Origin: Aldrovandia affinis
Taxonomy: Eukaryota; Chordata; Actinopteri; Notacanthiformes; Halosauridae
Reading direction: 5' to 3'
NCBI GenBank assembly: GCA_029706075.1
Contig: JAINUG010000087.1
Location: 1,736,001-1,800,000, forward strand
DNA: 64,000 bases
The notes below the pieces were generated by a model that saw nothing but the letters and a program-made list of their open reading frames with translations, was not told the origin of the DNA and made no database searches. Positions 33,401 through 47,441 of this stretch are shown one piece after another (the first letter of the stretch is position 1; the number at the start of each line of letters is the position of its first letter). A program made the position numbers and the translations under genes.

Positions 33401-35445
33401 ATACATATTGGGCTTTACAGTTTTGGTACAGTAATCCTTAGAAAAACAAATAAATTGAATTTGATAAAACAAAAAGACAAGACATATTTCACACAATCCT
33501 TAATACTATCTGACGATAGCTTTGTTGTTCAACAACACAAGCTTCTGCTGACTGCTAGCAAAACGATGATCTTTCATATCGATATGCCAAAAACATGCAA
33601 CGTTCTGTCGGCATGGCAACTCATGCGCCCCCTCTGGCAGTCCTTTTAATACATTTCAAACTTTCTTGGTGTGACTGAAACAAGAATGGGGAGCACCTGA
33701 AAGCATCTTTGACGCTGGATCTGCATAGTGACATCATATCAGGGTCAAAACACTGCAACTCCCAGAGTGCATTGGGGTGCAAATTCAGCTCTATTGGTGC
33801 ACCACGGGATGAGAGAATCAGCACTTTTCAGAGAAGACAGAAGCTGCAGTGAGATAACAGGTGTATCTTGATGGTGTGCGGACTTATGAGTGAAATGACA
33901 AATTGGAAACCAATCTGTGTTAATTGCCTTGACTGTCTTGACAGTAATATACCTGTGTTGTATGTGATATTTCATACTCATATCACAAGTAAGAAAATGT
34001 GATGTATGTCAGTACGTAAATACCATGTGAACTATATAATATTTGGGCCAAAATTTTGAGATGTCAAAATAAACAGCCTACACATATATATACATATAGT
34101 CAGTTATTGACACTTTCATTCATGTAATTTTAGAAATGTATAGTATTCTACACCATATGTAAAATTACATATATAGACGTAGTAATAATTGATATTTTCT
34201 CACGTATGCTGTATACTGTATAAATATATGCACATTTTCCCAAACAAAGTGAAACACTAAATTCCATAAATCTGGTTTCCATTTCTCAACATGTTACTTT
34301 GTCAGAAGGCAGAAAAATGTGCGATGGCTGAAACCAGCAATAAATAATAACAATAAGAAAAGCTGTAAATGACAGAAACGCTGCATATGACTGAGCTTGG
34401 TGAATCTGTGGTTCGGTCTCCCCATTTAAGCTTGAGCCATCTTGAAAAGGCCATGGAACAAACAGACATGAGATTACTCAATTCAGGGGTTTCTTTTTTT
34501 TTTTTCTTCCATGTCAAAAGTTGAAGCTGTATGCTTCTGGCAACCAGACTGCTCTCAGTTTTAAGAACGCATCGCACACACCGAGGTGGGCCTTTTGTGC
34601 GGGCCTCTGTGCTTTCGAGTCACTCTGGATGGTCCCTTCGAAACTTCAGTGCATCCGTCAAACTTGCGGACAAATAGGACAGGGCAGACAGGCAGTCTCA
34701 TCGTACGCATTTGAATGCTCTGGTCCCCCGGCCCCCCAGCCAATGGGGAACCCCAGAACAAATACGTGGGCATATCAGGGGCATCAACGGGGACTGCGTG
34801 GAGAAAAACATCACTGCTTATTGAGTACTATGATTCCGTCTGTGACCCTGGGGTTTCACATGACTCACAAGCCCAGAGGCCTCTATGATTTTATCTCTCT
34901 CCCCCCTCACAACAATAAATTACATACATAGCTCTGAGCGTCCCAAATAGAGAAGATATACAATTCATTGACGTACACGCTACGCTAATGTAGCCATCCT
35001 TAATTCAAGTGTAGATCCATCGAGGCAAAAAAAAAGTCCCTCTTGAGCCACCACATGACTCAGTAGTTTGGGGGGGGGGCACTGTGTTTAGGAGGAAGTG
35101 ACCTCACTCCGAGAAAGAGAGACAATAATTTCATTCCATCTATGCTTTCTCAAAGGGTTTTATATGGGGGGGCAGCGGGCAGGGCAGAGGGTTATCCTTA
35201 GTTCTTTACAATTGTAAGTGCTTTACTTGTCATTGCAGTTGCACCTCCAGTCCTCACGTAGGCGCTCTTGTCAATCTGAAAAGCTGTCCCTAAAACACCT
35301 TAATCCCACCCCCCTCAAAAAAAAAAAAAAAGAGCAAAATTGAAGTTGCTCTATACTGACAGTCGATGGACAGCTAAAGACAAAAAAAGGGTGATGAAAG
35401 AACAGTCGAAGAACTGAGAAAGCGCTTTTCTTTTGAAGTCAAGTC
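30490..35445. other. Intergenic and probable bmal2 3' UTR
   Basis: Short microsatellites (CA at 31877-31894), homopolymers (T at 33381-33398, A at 35316-35330) and otherwise unique DNA. The part just below 35446 must hold the bmal2 3' UTR, but I found no convincing nearby AATAAA on the minus strand. Confidence 0.5.
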
Positions 35446-35603
35446 CTACAGAGACCAGTGCATCTCGTCGAAGTCCACGTTCTCGCCCAGGTTGGCATCG
35501 GTCTCCAGGAGACTCATGATCACCGCCATCGCGGCCTCGTCATTGCTAAGGCTACCGAGGCCAGGGCCAACCATGGTGTCCAGATCCAGCTGGGAGCTCG
35601 CAC
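35446..35603 (-). CDS. bmal2: bmal2 terminal exon: transactivation domain
   Basis: Encodes [15 protein letters not shown] and ends DEMHWSL-stop. The IMSLL helix and the final Trp-x-Leu are the BMAL C-terminal activation and CRY/CBP contact region. TAG is at 35446-35448. Confidence 0.96.
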
Positions 35604-38139
35604 CTGCAGGAGAGACCAACGGCAGAACGGAGCACACTGTAACCCTCATGAAACAGTGTCCCTGCAGCTCAAATTACACACTCAGAGCATCCCTGCAGCC
35701 GTAATACAAACCAAACTCTCAACACCCCCTGCATGAATACACCCACATGCACTTTCTGTGTTACAAAAACAGACCACTTCAGTACAATATCTTGGGTACG
35801 TACCGATAACTGCCAAAATAAAGGAAATACTTGAGTAAATGAACGGTTCTGGTGGCTTTGTTATGGTGTGGGGTTCCTTTTTCCTGACATGGTTTAAGTC
35901 CACTCAACCCCAAGGTGAATTCCACTAAATATAAAGCCATGCTCACCTTCATCCTATGGTGAAGCATTTCTATCCCGATAGCAGTGGTCTCTACCAGGAT
36001 GCCCACAATGATGTAAACCATATGCCATGGCCATCTCAGTACCCCAGATCTCAAACTAATTGAACACTTATGGGAGATTTTGGAGCAGCGCCTGGGACAG
36101 CGATTTTCACCACCATCAATAGAACATCAAACGATGGAATTTCTTTTGGAAGGATGGTTGCATCCCTCCATTTCCAGACCCTTGTAGAATCTATGCCATT
36201 GCGCATTGAAGCTGTTCTGGTGGCCCAACACCCTATCAAGACACTTTATGTTGGTGTTTCCTTTATTTTTACAGTTACCAGTACAACTGGTTGCATTGTC
36301 AGAAGATTTAACATATAGCATTTCATATGTTCTGCTTCATGTAAGATGAGCATTAAGTTCATAGTAAGGAACAATGTCTTGGAGTGAGAACTGATACCCA
36401 TGATCACATCACTGCTAGAACACAATGCTAAGGGACCTTCTCCTTCCAAACTAGACTTCCCAGGAGGCTCAGGATTGGTTACTTCTCCGTTTGGCACCTG
36501 GAAGTAAAACAGAGTGAACTGGAGTAAACCACAGCGCTGAGCAATGGGACACAGACTCAACTGTCAGGTTTAAAAGTGAAGACCTATTGTGAGGATTAGA
36601 TATTAAACTGTCACACTTTACACTTATATCAGGTTTCAACAGACCAAACAACATCCAATATTTTAAGGGAGAAATGCTTCTCAGTAGGGGAGTTCAGAAC
36701 CACTCTGGTAGTGGTGTGGGGAGTAGCTTTGTTTTTAAAAGAGTAGACAATATATGATGACCATGTATTCCAATTAAAATAACATTACTTTCCAAAAATT
36801 TAAACAGTGATATATTCGGACTTGTTTGCCACCGAGTAGGGAATGTTGAAAGTTCCCTTTTGTGCTCATTAGTGAACTGCCATGTTAGCTAGAGCCGGTA
36901 AGCATAGCTCAAAATATCCAAAATAACTGCTTTACTTTTTGACAAGGGGAAAAAACATAATTTCTTGGAAGCGCAGGTTCATCATGTCTTTTAACTAACT
37001 GGTCACTCACAGCATTACTGGCCAGAGCGAGCATGAGTGGAGACTTGTCCTGAGCCAGATTAAAGGGGCTGGCATTGCCACTCGACGGAGAGGAATTCAG
37101 CCTGCAGATCACAGACACAAACAAGAGACATGCGGAGACATATGCAGCCCAAATCAGAAGGAAGTCTGTCAAAATAAGTGCAAATAAAGGACACAGAAGG
37201 GCAACTAAACTGGCTCCTGGTATGAAAGGTATGTTATGTTAAGTAAGTTATGAGGAAAGACTTAAGACGCATAATCTATTCAAGGTTAGCAAAAGGAGAC
37301 TAAGGGGGTTTCAGTTAGCAGAACAAGAGGGCATAGGTGGAAATTAGTTAAAGGTAAATACATTTACTTCCGCACAGATGTCAGGAAGTATTATTTTACA
37401 TGGAGGGTTTTCAATGCATGGAACAGCTTGTCGAGGCAGACACTCTCTGGGTATTGATGTCCAGGCTTGATGCAGTACTGGATATTCTCTAGACTAGGAA
37501 ATGCACCAGTCCAAGAACTGCCAAACACTATTAACCCATTCAGACCTAAAATGCCTGCTAAAAACGCCTATTAAAACCTAAGCAATTATTCTACACAACC
37601 TCTAAAACCTGAGGGTTTTCTGGAAAAAATTTCAAAAAAAAAAGCCGACACAATGCACTTCATTTCCCCACGTCTATTTCAGCGAATCACAGCGCATTTC
37701 AAGCAAAATCTGACCTAAAACTCCAGGTCTTAATGGGTTAAGTCTCAACGTAAGTACTATCTTAAAATGCCAGATTTACTCCAATCCTGAACTTGGTTGG
37801 TATCGTTTTGACTTTAATACAAGTGTGACTGTCATTCAGGGAATTTTCTTCTTTTGTCTGTTTTTGTTTCTAACATTGATGTAGACAAAGGGCGGTGCAC
37901 TAAAATTCATGTGGTGCTTTTCAAAGTGCTTTTAAATTGTTGACAAGCAAGCTGAAGTGTTCTTTCTGGAGGATTATAATAAGGACTATAATAAGGTTCC
38001 AGTTTATGACAATAGGGACCTATTCATAATTGTTTTTAAAGATGAACATTTCGTTTACACATTTTAATTGTTATTGAGGTTGAATGTTGTGAGCACATTG
38101 AACGAGGTGGAAATTTTAAAAACATTAAACTGACACGCA

Positions 38140-38171
<32 letters not shown>

Positions 38172-39506
38172 CACACTCTCTTGCCTGTTGAAGTCCAGCA
38201 GCTCGTTTGCGATTTGGGTCCCGATACTGCCGGCGTAAATCATGGTACCGGAACCACTGGAAATTCCAGGAATGATGGAAAAGGCCTTCTTAGCATCTTC
38301 TACAGACAAACAAAACATACAGGTTGTTTTAGTCAGTAGCAGAACTACTCACTCAATCCAATGCCAGTCATTGAATCACTCGCTAACACCAGAGCCAACA
38401 AACCACTTACTCACTCCAATGCCAGAACTACAATCAATCAGTCCCCTCCATCTGACACAGAGACAGAGGAGGAGGGAGGGGTCTTAGTGGGAGGAGTCTT
38501 AGTGGGAGGAGTCTTAGTGGGGGGAGTCTTAGTGGGGGGAGTCTTAGTGGGGGGAGTCTTAGGCTGTGTTCGAAACCGTTCCCTATTCCCTAAATAGTGC
38601 ACTATATAGTGTGTTCACCATTTTGTAGTGGTGTTCGAATTCTCAATGGTTAATTTCATTCACTATATAGTCCACTATAAAATACCCACAATTCACAGCG
38701 ATTTCTAGTGAACAGCGAATGTACCCTACAATTTCTCCTGTATACCACAATGCAATGCAGTCGTGTCTTAGTTAGCTCACGACTTCCATAACGGTAGCTA
38801 TTGGTGGCTAAAGCAGTGGCTAGCAGACAGCACCACAGTTGACAAAACCACACTTGCACATCATTAGAATTTCAACAATTTATTTGGGATTTAACATTCA
38901 AAACTGAACATGCAAACCCGATACTACCTGAGTACATTTCAACCTGCTGTCACGAGTGCTCGGTTTGTTTAAGTGATACTGGGCGCGTCCGCTTGATTCA
39001 CCTGAATATCCGGCACTTTTTGACGCAAATGACGTTCAGTGTAGTGTCCGAAAACAGTTTAATCGTTCACTACATGGAACACTACATAGGGAATGAGTGA
39101 ACGAGTGAACGGTTTCGAACACAACCTTAGTGGGGGGGAGTTAGAGGGGAAGGGGTCGGCATGAGAGGAGTCAGAGTAGGAGGAGTCTGAGAGGGAGGGG
39201 TCATAATGGGAGACGTTAGAGGGGAAGTCAGCATGAGAGGGGTCCGAGTAGGAGGAGTCAGAATGGGAGGAGTCAGAGGAGAAGGGGTCTGAGGGGGAGT
39301 TCTGTATGTAGATAGGGGCTCTGGACAAGCATCTGTCTAATCAACAAACTACTATGGTCTGTAAGTGCATAAATGTCACTCAAATAAATCTTTTAACTCC
39401 ATAGGTCAGATCCAGGGGCTTCCCTTAAATGGAAATATCTGCTAATTTATGAACAACTATGATAAAATGAAAATGGAGCAGCTCATGGTATTGAAAAGAG
39501 ACAGCA

Positions 39507-39548
<42 letters not shown>

Positions 39549-42500
39549 AGGGGAGGTGCTTCAACTCACCTTCTGAAGCCTTGGACTCCCCAGGAGGTCT
39601 GCTGTCCCCTGAGGCCCCTGTGCAACTGGGCCCACTGTGAGGGAGGGGGGAACACACAACAGAGGAGCATTTCACTAACCACCACCAGAGGGCGCATCAC
39701 ACAGCATCTCCATGATTCAGCCCATATCCAGAGTTGATCAAATATGAGAGAGAGCTTTTTATGAGAGCTTTGATACCACAAATTTAAATCAGGCATCTGA
39801 AGGGTCACCTCTTCAAAGACTTTCTCAAAGCAAAATGTGAAAAATCCACACCACCTACAACCCAACCTGCTGCTGCATTGTTGGTTGCGCAGTTATCTTA
39901 TAAAGTAAAGGGTAAAATATTGGCACTGATCTGCCAACATGGCCATGGAAATAGCTGTTATCGGTATCGGCCCAGAATCCCCATATTGATGCATTATTAG
40001 ATCTAGCCCCATTTTAATAACCTGCAATATCTGGGACAACAAAAATATCAATGTAAATGATCTGGGTTTTCAGTTTTCAGCATTTGCTCTCCCTAATTTG
40101 AAGACAAGCACAAACCCACATTGACTACAGTTCTGTGCTTGAAAAATAACACCAGGGCAAGTACTTACGATATGACTGTATTGGTTGACACTATATATTC
40201 TACTTCTTTGGTCCAGGGATTTATAAAACTAAACCACTGACTTTGCAGAGTGACAAAAGAGCCGTATTTTGTTTTAAACTTGTAGAGGTTTGTTTCAATC
40301 TTCTCTTTGCTTCGTAGAACTGCAGAGAAACACAAATGAACTACTTCAGAATGAAAGAATGTGGAATGTGCAGGTTTTAGAGTAACCTTTCAACCAACAA
40401 TTTATATCCGTGAAGAAAACCAGGTGAAATGCATTCCTGTCCAAATCATTTTGATGAAATAATTAAGAGCCTGCAGCTCCCTAATCTTCAGGCCCCTCAA
40501 ACCCAGTCTCTTCCCCTTTAGGCCCCACCCACTAACCTAAACAATTTACAAGAATTCACAACAAAGTGACATTCAACGGAGCTACTGACCCTTAATGAAG
40601 CATCAGGTCTAGGTGAAGTATGAAATACAAAACATAATAAATTAATTATAGTCTGAATTCAGTATGTAAAATATCATGCATGCATTTAAAAGTATACAAA
40701 TCGCATCTGATAAATGTACTCGGTCAGATGTGATGCATAAAAAGGCAGTCTAGCTCGGAGGCACCTTTTCTGTGTCGCTCTGCTAAATGCGGCAGGTCAT
40801 CTTGGTGGAAGTACTCATAGCACGATGTTCCCAGTAGCTCCTGGGGCAAAAATCCCAGAATGGTAGTTGCTCTGTTAAGAAGACAGGTGGCGCCAGACTG
40901 GTCAGTTACTCTCATGCCTCAAGTGTACGAGCAACATCACTAAAGCGCTCCTGCAAGATGTCTATGTCAATTCTACAGCCATGCCTCAATTTGTACATTT
41001 AATGTAATGTGATTAGGCAACAATAAAAAAGGGGGAGGGGGGCTCTTTGGTAGCATATCCTCCAAAAGCACTTGTTCTCGATAGAGTGTTGCATTTGCCC
41101 AGGACCAAGCTTAGCTCTATGGGGGATCGCAATTTTTGTTGTAGCCCTGCACCTTTCTAATGCACTTCCAAACCATGTAAAGACAGCCCATACACTGTTC
41201 TAATTTAAATCGAGCCTAAAGACCCATCTTTTCCGAGATGCCTTTCCATAAAATTGTATTTTTATTTTTTTTCAACATAGTGTTTTTAATAGATTTTGTT
41301 CATTTATATTTTTATATTTTATATTTTATATATTTTTGCCGTTTATTCCAATTTTTTCTCCCAGTTGTAGTATCCAATTATACCGTACGAGAACTCACTG
41401 CCTGACATTCTTATTTACCCACTTAAGTCAAATGCACCTTCTGTAAGTCCCTTTGGACAAAAGCGTTACTGTAATGTAATGTAATTGGGCACTCCAAAAT
41501 CGGGGAATAATTGGGGGTAATATTTAGTTTGAAACAATTGAATACAGAAAGAAAAGGAGGGAATACTGGGTCTCACCGTTGATCCACGAAGGTGAACTTT
41601 CCATCCATGGCGTATCGTGTGACAAACTCAGTCGGTCTGACCTTGACCTCCCCATTAGCCAGTGGCACACTGTGGGGGTGCACCCGGCCAATGGCCACCA
41701 GGCAGCTGAAGTGGGAGCCCTCCTTCTCTGATTCTGTGTCACCCTCCTCCGTCCCCAACTGGCTGGCAGGCCAACTGCGCATGTAGCCTGTACAGTGAAC
41801 TGTGCAGTACCTCTGGGACTCTGCAAGGGGGGACAGAGAACAGAATCACAAATGCACTCACAAATAAATACATTTTCAGAAACAACCTAAGCAGAAAGCA
41901 AGATTCATGGCACTTTCCACCCTTCCCAAAACAGTACTTTCTTTGCCCTACCCCCCAGCACCAAGGTGGTTTGACTGATTGAAGCCGATCATGCCAATGC
42001 ATGGAACCAGTGGGGGTTGAGCTCCCAGACACACCTTTCCTTTTGGAGGTGCTTGGCTGGAGCTGCTTGTCCTCCACCTTCACCACCACCTTGTTGTACT
42101 TCATCCGGCAGAAGAACGACCGCCGGGCACCGGAACACAGACGAGCTGCACCTACAGGGAGGTCAGCCTGAACCTGCAATCCAGCTGTGAACAGCACAGA
42201 GACCGTGATCAGTGTGAATCCAGTCTGAATCCATGATCACTATGAATCCAGCTGTGAACAGCACAGAGACCGTGATCAGGGTGAATCCAGTCTGAATCCA
42301 TGATCACTATGAATCCAGCTGTGAACAGCACAGAGACCGTGATCAGTGTGAATCCACTCTGAATCCATGATCACTATGAATCCAGCTGTGAACAGCACAG
42401 AGACCGTGATCAGTGTGAATCCACCCTGAATCCATGATCACTATGAATCCAGCTGTGAACAGCACAGAGACCATGATCAGTGTGGATCCAGTGAATCCAC

Positions 42501-45500
42501 CCTGAATCCATGATCACTATGAATCCAGCTGTGAACAGAACAGAGACCGTGATCAGTGTGAATCCAGTGAATCCACTCTGAATCCATGATCACTATGAAT
42601 CCAGCTGTGAACAGCACAGAGACCGTGATCAGTGTGAATCCACTCTGAATCCATGATCACTATGAATCCAGCTGTGAACAGCACAGAGACCGTGATCAGT
42701 GTGAATCCACCCTGAATCCATGATCACTATGAATCCAGCTGTGAACAGCACAGAGACCGTGGTCAGTGTGAATCCAGTGAATCCACTCTGAATCCATGAT
42801 CACTATGACTCCAGCTGTGAACAGCACAGAGACCGTGATCAGTGTGAATCCAGTGAATCCACTCTGAATCCATGATCACTATGACTCCAGCTGTGAACAG
42901 CACAGAGACCGTGATCAGTGTGAATCCAGTGAATCCACTCTGAATCCATGATCACTATGAATCCAGCTGTGAACAGCACAGAGACAATGATAGTGCTTAG
43001 TATGTATAGGTGGTGTTTACCTTGCCCTCTAAGGGGTTGAGTGGAACCAACCTAAACCATCCACGAAAATCCCATCCCACACCATAACAAAGCCACCAGA
43101 GCCCTTCATTCCCTCAAGTGTTTGTTACTTACCTGTACATACATAGACACAATAGATGTTTCATACAAAAATTCAGCCAATATCCAACACAACATGCCCT
43201 TTCTGCTGTTGCCTTCACAATGCGAGAGTATGGTTCGATATATTGGGGTGACCATACAGGGAACGCATGCCAGCCACTCATCCAGAACAGAAGGGCATGG
43301 ACACAGTATGCTAAGCAAAAAAACACGGTTGTGGGTGTGTCAGGCAAAGTGATCATGTGACTTACTTTTGGCATCTATGAGGCGTTCACGTGGATAGAGC
43401 TCGGAGGCGGACAGCTGCTCCTTCACCTTGCCAATGTCCTTCGGGTGGACATAGTCGAACAGACTCTGTCCAGACAGGTCTGCCTACAGACAGTTTTTAA
43501 CAATAAACAAGGAAAAGCTACATTAACATCACAAGAGAAGGGTTCAGCTGGTCCACTCAGGATAAACGGATTGAATGAGCAGGTTAAGGGCCTATCACGA
43601 AGGCAGGCATCCAGAGCTATGGTTGGGTAGACGTGCAGTCACTTATTCTCCTTACGGTTTAAATATCGGAGGACAGAAAGGCATTGAACAGGTCACTCAC
43701 CCGATTGTAATTAAGTATCTTGGAGACAGATTCAGACATGAAGAGGATTTTTCCACGATCACACCCCACGACAAACAGGAAGCCATCAGCTGCCTGAACG
43801 GATGTCAAGGAGACAGAACTGTGATGTAACACCACGGATGCTTAGAAACAAATGCGTTATTAACAGAAAAAGCATATAAAACACAGCTTATGCAACTTCA
43901 ATGCAAGTTCACGTCGATACCACAGAACACAGACTTCATCTCTGTTATCAAACTAAAAACTAAAACAGTTAAAATACAAACACCTAATGCCTGTCACTGC
44001 AGCCTCTCACAAAATGGAGTTGTGTATAACCACAAAACCTTTTTACAAATAAAATAACATCTGATTAAAGGCCAGTTAAAATGACCAGAACCTACTTAAG
44101 AAACTGACAGAGACCAATTAAAATGCACACTGCCTGTAACAATCACACATTTCTGAGATTTTAATGACTTTGGAAGCAGACATTCAAAGACATCCTCATA
44201 CAGAGTGTGTCCTAAAAGTTAAACAAAAAAAGACAGCAAAAAGTCAAACCACAGTGGGACAGAGGACTAAGCCACACCCACACACCTGTGTCACAATGGG
44301 ACAGAGGACAAAGCCACACCCCCACAGCTGTGTCACAATGGGACAGAGGACTAATGCTGCGTTCACGTGCTCCTCGGACGGTCCGATTTCCCGAGTTGAC
44401 AAGTCGTTCTTCCGACTGCGTTGTGTTCATGTGCTTTTAGGTCGGTAACTCGAAAACATGGATGCCACCAAGAAACTGTGTTGCATTTTATTGCTTAGAG
44501 CCTTCAAACAAAACATCAGTAGCTCTTTCCAGCGCATGAGTGACAACGAAGAGCAAAGCAAACGAATCAGGTGAACCATGAATGAATTATGTTTAATTTC
44601 AAACGTCATAAAAACGTCTGTTTGCTTAAAAGTATGATAGGCGCTTGTGAGAGATGGACATGCATTTGCCAAGTTCACATAAAGCTAATATTTTGAGTTT
44701 TACTTGGTTTTTAAGTGATAGATGTTGAATAGGGACATTAATGCTGATATAATGGGGCTGTCTTATCAAGACAAAGGGATTGTGTGCCGTGACGTCACAA
44801 GTCGGCAAGTCGTGTAGCAAAATTATCGCCGAGTTGCCGAGTTGTTGTTCCGACTTGAGGGGGCGTTCACATGAAGTTTCCAAGTCGGGAACTCATTATT
44901 CTGATTATTCCGACACCACATGAATGCACCATAAGCCACACCCGCACACCTGTGTCACAATGGGACAGAGGACAAAGCCACACCCCCACACCTGTGTCAC
45001 AGTGGGACAGAGGACTAAGCCACACCCCCACACCTGTGTCACAATGGGACAGAGGACTAAGCCACACCCCCACACCTGTGTCACAATGGGACAGAGGAAT
45101 ACGCCACACCCCCACAGCTGTGTCACAGTGGGACAGAGAGCGGCTCCAAGTCTTACCCTGAGGATGAGATGTTTGAGCTCGTCGTCAGGCAGGAATGAAG
45201 GCTTGTAGTTGGCTTCAGCAAAGGAGCTGGTGGCTCCTGTGAAAATAGACTACCTTTCATTCCACCCATTTCCGCTGTATATTCAAGGGCTGCATCTATT
45301 CAAGGGCAGCATTGTGCAGCAATAAGGACTAACTGTAGCAGGGAATGTAAAATGTTATATAGCTGCATGTTCATAAATACACATTGGTGTTTAGTGCTTG
45401 AACAGTCATAAATGAAATAACTAAATGAATAATATAATATATATGAATAACCTATGCCTCAGTTATAGACATATTATATAATACATGTTATTTTATTTTA

Positions 45501-46823
45501 TAGGGCTGATTGTAGAACACATTGAGCTGCATTCTGTGCTGTACAAATAAAGTGTATAATTATTATTATGATGATTATTATTATTATTATTATATATTAG
45601 AATAACAAGAACAACAACTGTGGGTGGAATTGTGGGATATATAGGCAGGGATATTGTTACAAGGATCACTGGAAGCATAACGGAGTGACCCGGCTGAAGA
45701 GGTGTACCTTTGAGTGACTTGAGATGCTGCACAGCCATACGGAGCACGGTCAGCTTGTCCAGCTTGCGGGACATGGAGTTACAGGTGGGGATCATGGCCG
45801 ACAGCTCGTCAATCAGGTTATTCATCTTATCACGCCGACGCTTCTCGATTTGGCTGTGGGGCTCCCTGGAAAAACCATAAATATTACTAATGACATATCT
45901 ATGCTGCTGCTAATGTTACCACTCTTTATTGGTGCTACTGTGGTTCTACGGCTACTACTACAACCACTACAACTAATAATTATAATTATAATAATTATAA
46001 TTATAATAATGGAGGGTACCAAGAATGATTATTAGTTTTAAATAATCAATTTAATAATGTATTATTATAAGAGGTGACAGCATTCTTAGATGATCACAAG
46101 CACAACATTCAGAAGGATTTCTTTGAGCATATTAAATGAATGATGAAAAATGGTTCCTTGATGAAGGACAGGCGTTACCTGAAACATTTGATTTTAGCGA
46201 GCTGCTCATCCCCTTCACACCTGTGAAAAAGGAACGACAGGCGAGTGTTTAAAACGCAGTCGCACGTCCTGTACAGCAGACAGCAGGCAGTCTGAACACG
46301 GCCCAAATACGAGACTAATCTCTGGAGCTGGAATGAGATACCTGTCCTGGTCGTCCTCCATGTCTACATCCGCGCCTTCCCTGGAAGAAGAGGAAATGAA
46401 AGAGAAAAGAGAAAAGGCGTGATTCCTCTACCAGCCATTTGTTAGGAGAGCGACGGCCTTATCTAGGGCAGCCAGCCAGGGCTGCTCGTCTCAGACCTTA
46501 TGCACTCCGTGGCCCACTTACACAGCAGGTGGTTTCCTGGAGCATTTAAGGAAGTGTGTCTTTCCCTGTCCGAGGCTGGAATTCAAACTCACAACCTTCT
46601 GGTCTGGAGTCTAATGCACACACACATGCAGCATCTCTCATCTGTCACACACATACACAGAGCAACACACACAGCAACACACGCAACACACACCTCTCTC
46701 ATCTTCTGCCTCACACACAGAAACACACACATGCACGCACGCACAGATATGTGCAGCGTCTCTCTTGCCTATCACACACAGACACACAGAAACACACACA
46801 CCCACACAAACACACGTATACGT

Positions 46824-46855
<32 letters not shown>

Positions 46856-47408
46856 CCACAGACACACACACCCACACAAACACACGTATACACACACACA
46901 CACAAACACACGTATACACACACACACTTGCAGCATGTCTGCATCGTTCTTGGTCCATCTCTCGCTCTTTATAACCTCTCGTTTTCTCCTCGTTACAGAA
47001 TGTATGTGCAAAGCTGGGTTTGTCTGTCTCGTCTGGTTTTGTAACCATTGTTGCACATGTACATGCACGAACACACACACAACCATTTGTCTTCCAACCC
47101 TCTCGCTCTCTCACTCCCGTGCGTGTGGTTGTCCATGCTGTATACAGGCGCGCGCATGCACACGCACACACCACACACACTCTCTCTATCTCTTTCCTGT
47201 ATATGTGTGTGTGTTGTACTCATTGGTTGTAAATGCTGTATACAGGGGGTTGTAAATGCTGTATACAGGCACACACACACACACACACGAGCACTCTCCC
47301 TATCCCTTTCCCTTTCCTGTATATGTGTGTGTGTTGTACTCATTGGTTGTAAATGCTGTATACAGGCGCACACACACACACACACGAGCACTCTCCCTAT
47401 CTCTTTCC

Positions 47409-47441
<33 letters not shown>

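Noticed and set aside
36070..36318. Host gene in the last bmal2 intron
   Set aside because: The frame overlaps a decayed mariner transposase between inverted ends.
42035..42173. Exon 9 starting at 42173 (AG just before GTTCAG)
   Set aside because: It would leave the phase-1 donor of exon 8 unmatched; the acceptor giving a start at 42184 restores the conserved TGLQV.
44871..45208. Open frames with a repeated 14-residue motif ([14 protein letters not shown] type)
   Set aside because: The 42-bp minisatellite unit is a multiple of 3, so it stays open in several frames by arithmetic, on both strands.
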